Shown here: in pieces, positions 6,851 to 15,100 of the stretch
Numbering within the stretch: position 1 is the stretch's first letter
How the letters are laid out: each line of letters opens with the position of its first letter
DNA from: an uncultured Prevotella sp.
GTDB lineage: Bacteria > Bacteroidota > Bacteroidia > Bacteroidales > Bacteroidaceae
Direction: 5' to 3'
DNA: 19,882 nt
Assembly (NCBI GenBank): GCA_934256705.1
Contig: CAKQPF010000062.1
Coordinates: forward strand, 1-19,882
Made by a program: the position numbers and the translations under genes
The notes under the pieces: model-generated
Told to the model about the DNA's origin: nothing
The model's input: only the letters and a program-made list of their open reading frames with translations
The model's database searches: none

Positions 6851-7276
6851 ATGTATATTTCAAAGATTGCAAAGATTGTACTTGTATTTGTTTCAATTTT
6901 TATTGCTGCCGCTGAAGGCAGTGCAAAGTCAGACAAGACTTTCGACTGGAATCCTCTGATGGATGCCATTACTAAAGTAGAGAGCAAGGGAGACCCGAAT
7001 GCCAAGAGTGGCAACTGTGTAGGAGCCATGCAGATAAAGCCTATCTGCGTGAAAGACTGCAACCTGATTCTCAAAGCACGCGGCGAGAAGAAACGCTACA
7101 CTTTGAAGGATCGTTACAATGTGAAGAAGAGCAGAGAGATGTTTGTGATATTCATGAGTAAGTATAATCCTACTAATGATATCGAGAAAGCCATCCGACT
7201 ATGGAACGGTGGCATAAAATACAAGGTGAAGAGTACACAGCGTTATTATCAAAAAGTAATGGCGCAACTGAAATAA
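6851..7276 (+). CDS. Small secreted lysozyme-like/SLT-domain protein
   Basis: This 141-residue protein has a signal peptide (MYISKIAKIVLVFVSIFIAA..., probable cut near GSA/KSD). It then has a single lytic transglycosylase-like fold. Visible motifs are the catalytic-type Glu E44 in ITKVESKGDP, CVGAMQIKP, and a late LWNGG followed by YYQKV, all in the usual SLT order. It should act on peptidoglycan in the periplasm or outside the cell. I prefer the ATG at 6851 because it starts the signal peptide directly. The open frame extends to a GTG at 6734, but that N-terminus looks non-coding. It ends 7 nt before the bidirectional terminator shared with prmC. The biological role (wall turnover, secretion-apparatus insertion or defence) is not shown. 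The domain call is strong; activity is inferred. Confidence 0.85.
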   Translation: MYISKIAKIVLVFVSIFIAAAEGSAKSDKTFDWNPLMDAITKVESKGDPNAKSGNCVGAMQIKPICVKDCNLILKARGEKKRYTLKDRYNVKKSREMFVIFMSKYNPTNDIEKAIRLWNGGIKYKVKSTQRYYQKVMAQLK

Positions 7277-7283
7277 TTTCAAA

Positions 7284-7317
7284 AAGAAAAAGCCCCTCAA
7301 TCGAGGGGCTTTTTCTT
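7284..7317. terminator. Bidirectional terminator overlapping the end of prmC
   Basis: A perfect 15-bp stem pairs 7284-7298 (AAGAAAAAGCCCCTC) with 7303-7317 around AATC. It has a CCCCTC/GAGGGG core and a T-run on each strand. It ends the rightward SLT transcript and the leftward prmC transcript. The prmC stop codon (7297-7299) and its last codons lie inside the stem. Confidence 0.93.
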
Positions 7318-8199
7318 GCCATATACGAATCTGTCCTTTCCAAAAATATCCTGACTGACCTGCACTTGCGAGTAGCCAATGGCCTCCATAAGTTGCGCTG
7401 TCTCAGTTCCATAAGTCTGATTTATCTCAAAGACCAGCATTCCTTCGGGCTTCAAGGTATGAAGTCCGTATTCGGCAATGGCTCGATAGAACAGCAACGG
7501 GTCATCATCAGGCACGAACAAGGCGATGGAAGGCTCATGGTCAAGCACATTGCTTTCCATTTCCGATGCCTCACGATTACAGATATAAGGTGGGTTACTG
7601 ACGATGAAATCCCACTTTTCCGCATCATCTTCTGGAGCATGTAGCGCATCCTGTCTCACTGCGACTACATCCGCCTGAAGGCGTTCTGCATTCTTCCCCG
7701 TCACTTCAAGGGCGATTTCGGAGATGTCCCACGCCGTCACTTGCGAGCAAGTCTCCAATGCCAAGGTTACGCTAAGGCATCCCGAACCGCATCCCACGTC
7801 CAGAATGTGGCGCTTTTCCTGCCCTTTCGCAGCGTCAAATGATGGTTTGGCGGATGCACAGGAAGAACTTTCCATTCGGCTAATCTCATTTCTGATTATA
7901 TCAACAATGCCTTCCGTCTCCGGACGAGGTATCAGAACGCCTTGCTTTACGAAGAAATCACGACCGTAAAACTCAGCCGTCCCTATCACATACTGCACAG
8001 GAACGCCGGCTTTAAGGAGACTCATATCCCGCTGAAGTTCTTCGAGTTGGGCATCATCGAGCGATGAAAGCCCACCAAGACACACATCTACGAAACTCAA
8101 TGAGAATCGCTTTTCGAGGTAAAGCTTCATTATGCTCTTTGCTTCACCTTGCGGATAATGATTTTGGAGACTGTTTACTAATTCCTGGAATGTAGGCAT
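7297..8199 (-). CDS. prmC: Peptide chain release factor N5-glutamine methyltransferase
   Basis: PrmC (HemK) uses S-adenosylmethionine to methylate the Gln of the GGQ motif in release factors RF1 and RF2, which improves termination. The 300-residue protein has the family's N-terminal helical domain and linker (PVQYVIGTAEFYGRDF, 67-82), then GVLIPRPETE (87-96). It also has the SAM-binding DVGCGSG (134-140) and the catalytic NPPY (202-205). A low-complexity insertion of roughly 15-20 residues (about 109-128, SSSCASAKPSF...) sits before the SAM motif. The ATG at 8197-8199 gives a normal N-terminus. It is transcribed leftward on its own, convergent with the SLT gene, and its last residues KKKPLD are encoded by the terminator stem. 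Confidence 0.96.
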   Translation of the reverse strand: MPTFQELVNSLQNHYPQGEAKSIMKLYLEKRFSLSFVDVCLGGLSSLDDAQLEELQRDMSLLKAGVPVQYVIGTAEFYGRDFFVKQGVLIPRPETEGIVDIIRNEISRMESSSCASAKPSFDAAKGQEKRHILDVGCGSGCLSVTLALETCSQVTAWDISEIALEVTGKNAERLQADVVAVRQDALHAPEDDAEKWDFIVSNPPYICNREASEMESNVLDHEPSIALFVPDDDPLLFYRAIAEYGLHTLKPEGMLVFEINQTYGTETAQLMEAIGYSQVQVSQDIFGKDRFVYGKKKPLD

Positions 8200-8217
8200 T
8201 TGTGGGGTTTTGTTTTG

Positions 8218-8314
8218 GTTGTGGGTCGTTGGTTGTGGGTTGTTGGTCGTTGATTATCGGCAGGTATGTGGTAAAATACCGACAACCCAAAACCCACAAC
8301 CAACAACCCTCAAC
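8218..8314 (-). repeat. G/T-rich inverted repeat in the prmC 5' leader
   Basis: The left arm (8218-8249, starting GTTGTGGGTCGTTGGTTG) and right arm (8280-8314) pair almost throughout with a few mismatches, separated by about 30 nt. The predicted prmC promoter lies just outside the right arm, so the prmC mRNA would fold into a long stem-loop ending about 18 nt before its ATG. Confidence 0.75.
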
Positions 8315-8318
8315 AGTG

Positions 8319-8326
8319 CAAAGTTA
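8319..8326 (-). promoter_or_regulatory. Candidate -7 box of the prmC promoter
   Basis: On the minus strand TAACTTTG (followed by CA) fits TAnnTTTG. No good TTTG is found at 19-20 nt upstream, so the match is partial. Predicted transcription start is near 8312. Confidence 0.5.
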
Positions 8327-8409
8327 ATAAAAAAATCCGTATTCCACGCTTTTTCAAGCAAGAAAAATGGAGTAATATCAGAGAAATACGACACAAAAGC
8401 ACAGTTTTT

Positions 8410-8441
8410 CTTGCGTGCACAAGATAATTATATTATCTTTG
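8410..8441 (+). promoter_or_regulatory. Promoter of the fimbrillin-pectinesterase operon
   Basis: TTG (8411-8413) and TATCTTTG (8434-8441), separated by 20 nt, fit the Bacteroidota consensus, with C instead of T at the first -33 position. The leader to the ATG at 8534 would be about 85 nt. No comparably good promoter was seen in the three gaps further downstream. Confidence 0.65.
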
Positions 8442-8533
8442 TACGCGTTTTTCTGAAATAAAATACTATTGTGACAACGTATCTGAAAACCGTAAAAACA
8501 AAGGACATCGACACAAGGAACAAAAACTGACAA

Positions 8534-9589
8534 ATGATAAAAACTGCATTATACGCACTTATTCTTACTCTGATGGCGGTGGGAAATGTCTCCGCAAACG
8601 ACTATATCTTTTCTCCAGACAAGGGAATAGCATTCAGTTGGGAAAAGAAAGACAAGGTGGGCACCTACACCTTGTCGGGCTCACGCATCTATGGAGAAGT
8701 GGTTTCTACCGACGACGACCCGCATCAGGCCTTCCTCTCACTGATGGGATGGAGCACGAAAGCCAACACATCATACTACGCTTACGCCCCTTACAACACC
8801 CGATACGTATCAGAAGGTCATAAGATAACGGCACTCCCGATCCTTTTCACCGGACAGAAGCAGAGCCGGAACGATGACCTCAGCCACCTGTCAGCATTCG
8901 ACTTCATGATGGGAAGATATACCACGGGTGCCAATACCGCCGACATAACGCTGAGCCATCTGTGCAGCATCATCCGCATAGAATGGCAGATGGAGGATGA
9001 CAGACTGGTGAAATCCATCACATTGTCCGCTGACGAGCCTGTCTTTGTCACCGAAGCGGAGATGAATCTGCCGGAGCAGACCGTCTCGGCGACGAGGAAA
9101 AGCGATGCTTTCACTCTCCTTCTGGACAATATCGAGCCTGAATTTGGCAAACCATTGGTCACTTATATGTCCCTTTTCCCTACGAATCTGACCGACAAAG
9201 TGATAAAAGTCACCATCACGACAGAGGACGGAATAGAGCGCGAAGCATTTATCCGAGGCACTGACCTGCAGGCCGGAAAGACTTATCCCGTAGTCATTGC
9301 AGGGAAAAATGCGAATGCCAAGGGCAACAAAGGAGGCGACAGACAGACTGCCAGCACTGCCATAGCATCCACATTGGAGTCTCCCTCCGTCACTGCAAGT
9401 GATTTTCCCATCGACACAGACCACACTCTGACTTACGATCCGAATGATGGAATCACCGGAGTGGAGGCTTCTGCCCCACTCCATAGGCTGCAAGACAATT
9501 CCGCTTACTCCCTTTCCGGAAGGAAAATCACGGGACATGAGAATGGCAAACCATACATCATGAACGGCAAGAAATACATCAAACGCTAA
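8534..9589 (+). CDS. Fimbrillin-like secreted protein with Prevotella C-terminal tail
   Basis: This 351-residue protein starts with a signal peptide (MIKTALYALILTLMAVGNVSA, cut before NDYIF) without a lipobox Cys. The mature part resembles the fimbrillin (Mfa_like) fold: IAFSWEKKDKVGTYTLSG, SYYAYAPYNT, and a DITLSHLCSIIRIEW strand region. Aligned by eye, these match the next gene's FAWEQTDAIGVF, QYVSYSPFST and SFHFTRLGSIVRFYL in the same order, so the two are paralogues. After a low-complexity linker (about 255-310) the C-terminus reads ITGVEASAP...YSLSGRKI...PYIMNGKKYIKR. This is the tail type often found on secreted Prevotella proteins and also present on the giant protein of this operon. 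It opens the operon and ends 13 nt before the next gene. A structural or accessory fimbrial role is inferred. Confidence 0.75.
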   Translation: MIKTALYALILTLMAVGNVSANDYIFSPDKGIAFSWEKKDKVGTYTLSGSRIYGEVVSTDDDPHQAFLSLMGWSTKANTSYYAYAPYNTRYVSEGHKITALPILFTGQKQSRNDDLSHLSAFDFMMGRYTTGANTADITLSHLCSIIRIEWQMEDDRLVKSITLSADEPVFVTEAEMNLPEQTVSATRKSDAFTLLLDNIEPEFGKPLVTYMSLFPTNLTDKVIKVTITTEDGIEREAFIRGTDLQAGKTYPVVIAGKNANAKGNKGGDRQTASTAIASTLESPSVTASDFPIDTDHTLTYDPNDGITGVEASAPLHRLQDNSAYSLSGRKITGHENGKPYIMNGKKYIKR

Positions 9590-9602
9590 CCAACACCTCG
9601 GT

Positions 9603-10796
9603 ATGAGAAAGAATTATCCATACATCATAGCTCTCATAATGTCTGTCCTGCTTCTCAGTTGCACTGCCGACATTGCGACTTCTGAGGCAGAAGACTCCCC
9701 TATCTCTGACACAGGCGACGCTGTCATCGGCATAATCCCGGAGATGGAAACCGCCGATGAGGACGTGACACGCTCCACGCTCATATTCAGTCCCACGCTC
9801 CGCGCCATGACTTTCGCATGGGAACAGACTGACGCAATCGGCGTTTTCCCCTCTGAATCCGCCGGCATTGCCACCACACAGCAGAGATTCGGCATTCTCC
9901 CAACTGAGATAAACGGGCTCAGTGCCAAGTTCAAGAATGATGACGATGCAGTCCAGATGCTTAAGGGAGGCAAGCAATACGTCTCCTATAGTCCGTTTTC
10001 CACAGTGGATGAAAACAAGAATGCCGTCCATGCCACATTCCGTAACCAGATACAGAAAGAGAGTGTCAACATGGATGCTTACTATAAAAGGAACGACTCT
10101 GACGAGATGATGACCGCCTATCTCGAATCAGAAGCGAAGGCTTCAGCGCATCTCGGCAAGTATGATTACATGGTTTCATCCGCCACAGCGCCTGTCGATG
10201 GCAAAGCGTCTTTCCATTTCACTCGCCTCGGATCCATCGTCCGCTTTTATCTGAGAATACCTGCCGAAGGATATTATGACAGCATTCAGGTCATCAACAA
10301 GGATGCAAACTTCATCATTGACGCCGACCTTGACATCACAAAGTCGGATGCAGCGAAGGCCTTCACCAATCCTGTCACCAGCCATATCGTCTCTTTGGCT
10401 TTCCGGAAGGACGTAAAAGACGAGAGCGGAAACGTCACCGGGCAGAACGGATTCGACCTTTACTACACAGAAAACAACCAATATTACGACAAGCGTTCAT
10501 CGGTAAAGCGCGGCTATATCATCGCTTATATGATGTTTGCACCGATAAATCTCAAGGCTGACAATATCGGACAGAGCACGCTCTACCTGCTGGGACACGA
10601 CAAGAGCGGCAACCGAACTTACTACCGAGCCAAGGATAAGCTGTCAAAAATAAACATAGCTCAGAACAAGACACAGCAATGGGCACCGGCACAACTGGAA
10701 AATGACCAGCCGATAGACTTCGTTCCGGTGGAAGTGGAGATATGGAAAGACGACACTAATTTCGACAATAACGGCACAGGAACGGACGATTGGTAG
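9603..10796 (+). CDS. Fimbrillin-like lipoprotein
   Basis: This 397-residue protein begins with a lipoprotein signal (SVLLLSC, acylated Cys 20), so it should reach the outer membrane. Its body looks like a fimbrillin-family beta-sandwich protein: an early TRSTLIFSPTLRAMTFAWE, then DAIGVFPSES, QYVSYSPFST and FHFTRLGSIVRFYL, in the order seen in the preceding gene product. It ends in an acidic, Asn-rich segment (DDTNFDNNGTGTDDW). Lipoprotein fimbrillins are exported lipidated. In Porphyromonas they are trimmed by an Arg-specific protease before polymerising, and R58 (VTRST) is a possible site of that kind. It follows the upstream gene by 13 nt. Whether it is a shaft, anchor or tip subunit cannot be told from sequence. 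Confidence 0.8.
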   Translation: MRKNYPYIIALIMSVLLLSCTADIATSEAEDSPISDTGDAVIGIIPEMETADEDVTRSTLIFSPTLRAMTFAWEQTDAIGVFPSESAGIATTQQRFGILPTEINGLSAKFKNDDDAVQMLKGGKQYVSYSPFSTVDENKNAVHATFRNQIQKESVNMDAYYKRNDSDEMMTAYLESEAKASAHLGKYDYMVSSATAPVDGKASFHFTRLGSIVRFYLRIPAEGYYDSIQVINKDANFIIDADLDITKSDAAKAFTNPVTSHIVSLAFRKDVKDESGNVTGQNGFDLYYTENNQYYDKRSSVKRGYIIAYMMFAPINLKADNIGQSTLYLLGHDKSGNRTYYRAKDKLSKINIAQNKTQQWAPAQLENDQPIDFVPVEVEIWKDDTNFDNNGTGTDDW

Positions 10797-10813
10797 TGAA
10801 ACATAAGCGCCCC

Positions 10814-10841
10814 GCCACTGTGCCAGCCACGTTACCGGCTG
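10814..10841. repeat. 28-nt palindromic dispersed repeat, copy 2
   Basis: CAGCC ACGTTACC GGCTG forms a 5-bp stem. The 28-nt unit matches 5285-5312 at 25 positions. It lies in the 78-nt gap between the second and third operon genes, followed by a run of nine A (10853-10861). Confidence 0.8.
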
Positions 10842-10874
10842 GTTTCCTATCGAAAAAAAAACAAAGAAACGAAC

Positions 10875-12059
10875 ATGACAATCAATAATTCCCACATATA
10901 TCTCACTGCATCCCTGATTCTCATCGCCTGCCAAAGCGAAGACGATCTGCCTGTGCAGCACCCCGACGACTACGGTCTTATCTCCTTTTCTGCCATCGCA
11001 GAGAAGCCCATCACAAGGGGCACGAACGGATATGAGCAGTATGATGCCGCAAAGCATCCTGCCACGATGGGCGTTTTCGGCTATCATGACATGGTGTCCG
11101 CCTCGATTTCTGCCTCGCCTGACGCCGTTTCCATGCTCTCTAATGTCCGCATGAATTACGACACTACGGGCAAAACGTGGAAATACAACGATAAGAAGGA
11201 CGAGAAATACTGGGCTGATTTCGCTCATTCCAAGACGTTCGACTTTGTGGCTTACATGCCTTATCGTGAGGGAGTCGCATTCACCAAAGCCGAAGGAACG
11301 CAGGGCTGTTACACCCTTTCTTTCGACATCCCTGCCCTTTCAGAAGGCAGCAACGCGCTTCCGATTCTCACCGACACAAGGTATGCACCCATCATAAGCA
11401 ATGTTCCGGTGCATGAGACCCAGGACATCATCGACACAAAGGAGAAGATTCATTTCCTCTTTGACCAGACTCTGACGGGCTACAACGTGCAGTTTCAGAT
11501 TGACCCTTCGATGAATGCCATCCGTCATTTCCGCATCAAGAGCGTCAGGCTCTATGGCAATGACCTTCCATCAGGAGGAACAGTGAGCCGAACATACACA
11601 TGGGATGCCACCAACAGCACATGGAACGCATCCGACATCGCATGGTCTGGCATACGAAAGGCTACGATAGAGGATGCCGATGCCATAGCCATCTCATTCT
11701 CAGACAATTCCAACAATGACACGAATGAGCAGCAATACTACGACTCCAGCACCAAGACGCTCATCGTGACCAACGGCATATACCGCAAATGGGGCAGTGA
11801 TTTCTACGCCATCCCCGACGCTTCATTCAATCCTACCATCGAGGTGACTTACGATGTGGAGCTCTCAAGGGACGGGAAAGTAACGGCAAGAGAGGACATC
11901 ACGAGCCGTATTGCATTCAGCAAAGCGAATTTCGACTCGATAAAAGCCGGACTTCCAGGGCACATAAACGCCATCCGCATCCTCATAAAGCCACGCTATC
12001 TCTATGTTCTTGCCGACGAAGACAAGGCTGAGGGTTTGCTTCTCGTGGACGAACAGTAA
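10875..12059 (+). CDS. Fimbrillin-like lipoprotein
   Basis: This 394-residue protein has a lipobox (LILIAC, Cys 19) and then the standard opening of Bacteroidota fimbrillin-like proteins: YGLISFSAIAEKPITRGT, ATMGVFGYHD, and FDFVAYMPY. R48 in ITRGT resembles the Arg cleavage site used for fimbrillin maturation in Porphyromonas. Later beta-rich segments include HFLFDQTLTGYNVQFQI and HFRIKSVRLYG. The protein ends NAIRILIKPRYLYVLADEDK..., similar to the final strands of the Mfa_like fold. It sits between the other lipoprotein and the giant pectinesterase on the same strand, 74 nt before the latter's ATG, and is likely part of the same surface structure. The family call is good; the exact role is inferred. 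Confidence 0.85.
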   Translation: MTINNSHIYLTASLILIACQSEDDLPVQHPDDYGLISFSAIAEKPITRGTNGYEQYDAAKHPATMGVFGYHDMVSASISASPDAVSMLSNVRMNYDTTGKTWKYNDKKDEKYWADFAHSKTFDFVAYMPYREGVAFTKAEGTQGCYTLSFDIPALSEGSNALPILTDTRYAPIISNVPVHETQDIIDTKEKIHFLFDQTLTGYNVQFQIDPSMNAIRHFRIKSVRLYGNDLPSGGTVSRTYTWDATNSTWNASDIAWSGIRKATIEDADAIAISFSDNSNNDTNEQQYYDSSTKTLIVTNGIYRKWGSDFYAIPDASFNPTIEVTYDVELSRDGKVTAREDITSRIAFSKANFDSIKAGLPGHINAIRILIKPRYLYVLADEDKAEGLLLVDEQ

Positions 12060-12133
12060 GCTGTTTATCCACATTCATTCATGCTCCATCCATTTTTGTT
12101 CACTTGTATTGCAGACAAACAACGACTCAAGAT

Positions 12134-15100
12134 ATGAATACTCTGACAGACTTATCTGACACACATAATCATCACTCCCTAACGGTCAATGTGCTCACTT
12201 CGCGGTTCATTGCGGTTTGTTTCCTGATATTCGCACTGCTCATGTCAGGCAAAGCGCAAGCATCTGCCTTCCATAAGGGGGCTATCGCCAATGTAGAGCA
12301 GACCAATAAGCCAAAGGTCACTATCAATGCTGACGGCTCCATCTCCGTGGAGAAGCGTGAAGCCGGGGATGCCGAAGCCACATTCCATTACACCACAGAC
12401 GGCACTGCCCCGACCAAAGAGAGCAAACCATGCAGCGGTGTCATCCCTTCAGCTGAGACCAATGGCAAGGTAATCAAGATAATAGCCGTGTCAGGAGATA
12501 ATGATCCTTCTGACATCGTCACCGCATACGTCAATGTCAGCGCCTCTTTCACATGGTCTTGGAATACAACAGGCGAACTGCAGACTGTCCCTACAATCGA
12601 AGGCAACAGCATCGCCGACATCATGGACAAAGGCACAAAGGCGGTAATAGGCAAGAAATTGAAACAAGACATCCACAACAAGGACAACATCATAGCCGCT
12701 TCCTTCACGCCAGCAACAAAGGACGACGTAGTGGATGGCATTGACGATGAGTCGTCCATTGCATTCAACATCATCCCTAAAGCCGGCATTTCATTCCGCC
12801 CGACCAGCGCTTCCTTCAGCGCAATGGCTTTTGCTACAGGCAGCGGACTGATGGATGCGGAACTCCAATGCGAAAGCAATAAGTATCCTCTCATCGAGAG
12901 CGTACTGCCCTCACGCGACAATATGCAGACATTCTCCGAGAAAGATTTCAAGACAAACATTGCCGACATACCAGGCGCTGCCGAGGAATGGGCATTGAAA
13001 ATCCATATATACACTCTGACTCTCAAAAAGCAATGGGGATTCAATGACATCGTTATCTCCGGCACTTTCAGCGGTGTGGAATATGAAGGTCTTTATCATA
13101 ACGTCTCTGCCACTGCCGAACCGGCTGAAGGCGGCAAGGTTTCCCATTCGCCAGCAGCTCTCAGTATAGTGTCAGGCAAGAGCCTTACGCTCACAGCCAC
13201 GCCTTCCCGAGGCTACAAATTCGTGAAATGGAGAGACTACGACACCAGTTCTGACATGGGAGACACCCAGGTGATCCGCATTGACCCGCTGGAAAAAGAC
13301 CTCAGTTGCGAAGCCATCTTCGAGCGGCTCCCTCTCATCTCGTTCGACAAGGGCAAGACCGAGATTGACGGCAACGTGCCGGATGCCATATATACCGATA
13401 ATGACGGCGGGATAACCATTCCGCAGAACACCACTCTCTTCAAGGAAGACTATGCCCTGACCGGATGGACTGACGGCAATGAAATCTATCCTGTCGGCAC
13501 GAGACACATCTTCACGCAGGACGTTACGCTCACTCCTGTCGTCACACGATGTGAGAGACATGTTACAGACACTGACAGTCCGGTGACAGCCAAATGGTAT
13601 TTCGACCAGAAAGATGGCGCTCCAGTCATCTCAGGCACATTCACTGCCAAAAATGACAAGTCTTTCTCCTACACCGAATCCGTCATTGTCAACAATGATA
13701 ACAGGATTGACCTGCCCCTCATACTCTCGGGAGCGAAGGCAGACAACAATGATGCCAGAGTCAACTATCTGAAAGACAGGAACGGCAACGAGGCGAAAGG
13801 TGCACAGTTGAATGCTGGTCTCGTCCTCCGCATTCCTGCCGTTTATGGCATGAATGTGAAGCTGAAGGCTTCAGGAAAGGTGGATAAGGAAAAACCTCAA
13901 GACATCAACGAGACCTTCTTCTCACTGCCTACAGACGGCAATAATGACGATAAACTGGCAGAGATAGTTTTCTATGACGACGAATCCGCCACTGCCAAAG
14001 CCCATGGCACCGTAGAAAATCTGAGACTTCTCTCCTTCTCTTACAATGGCAACGCAAAATACCTTTACATCAAGGTAATAAATGGGGGCTCCAAAAAGAC
14101 CTATGGATTCTTCGAATATCTTGAAGTGACCTACCCTGCCCTCCCTGATGTCCTGCTGGAAAACAGGATTATCTCCGAACCTCTAAAGGACAGGAAGGAT
14201 AATCCAGACAAGGCTTCTCTGGTTTTAGAAAAGACTCTTCCGGCTGAAGGATCAAACACCGGCAAGAGATACAAGGAAGGCGACAAGGTAACTATCACTG
14301 CTGAGCCGGGTTATGGTTATGAGATAAGCACATTCAAGGTGGGAGAAAAAGCCCTCACAATGACAGAAAATGAGAAAAAAGACAAGGATGGAAACGTCAT
14401 TGGAACGAATTATACTGCGGAATACACCGTGGGAAAAGAGACACAGACCGTGACTGTGGAGTATGTGCGCAAGCCTATGTCCAAGGTGCGTCTGGTGACT
14501 GCTGACAAGTCTCGTGGCACTGTGGACTTCGTGGCAGACGACATTCACGATAATTTCTACCTGAAAGGCGAGGGCTTCGTGGAGAGTTACTTCGTGGCTG
14601 GTGAGCCAGGCATAATGGCAAGTACGGATGCCGCTGACGACTATGTAATAGAAAAATGGACCAAGGACTCCAAAGATGGCGAGGAGGTGTCTTCTTCTGC
14701 CATTTATTCATGCACCGCTCCTGCCGAGAATGACAGCGTGACATACTACGCCCACTTCGCTCTCGGCATTGAGGGCAGCGTCCATTTCCGTCTGAAGGAC
14801 GAGAACGGTAATTGGCTCTGCAAACTATTAAAGGGCAAGGATGCCAATGGAAAGAATGAGTATGCAGAGGAGATTCTGGCTCTTGACGGGAAGAGCATGG
14901 CTCCTGATGACCAGGAGAATTGCCATTCTTTCTTCATCCCAAAATACTATACCATCTTCAAGACCTACGATGCTACGTCCATCGAGAAGGGTTACACCCT
15001 GAAATATTGGGTCAACAAAGATGACTTCAGCGATGAATATGAACTGGGCAAGAACTATTCATTCACAGAAGCAAAAAAGGATATCACCTTGATTCCTGTC

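Noticed and set aside
8210..8461. Plus-strand 83-codon frame across the prmC leader
   Set aside because: It translates the G/T-rich inverted repeat and both promoters; composition is repeat-driven.
12104..12133. TTG-initiated 10-codon extension of the giant protein
   Set aside because: The ATG at 12134 is a better start, and the N-region before the signal peptide is already long.
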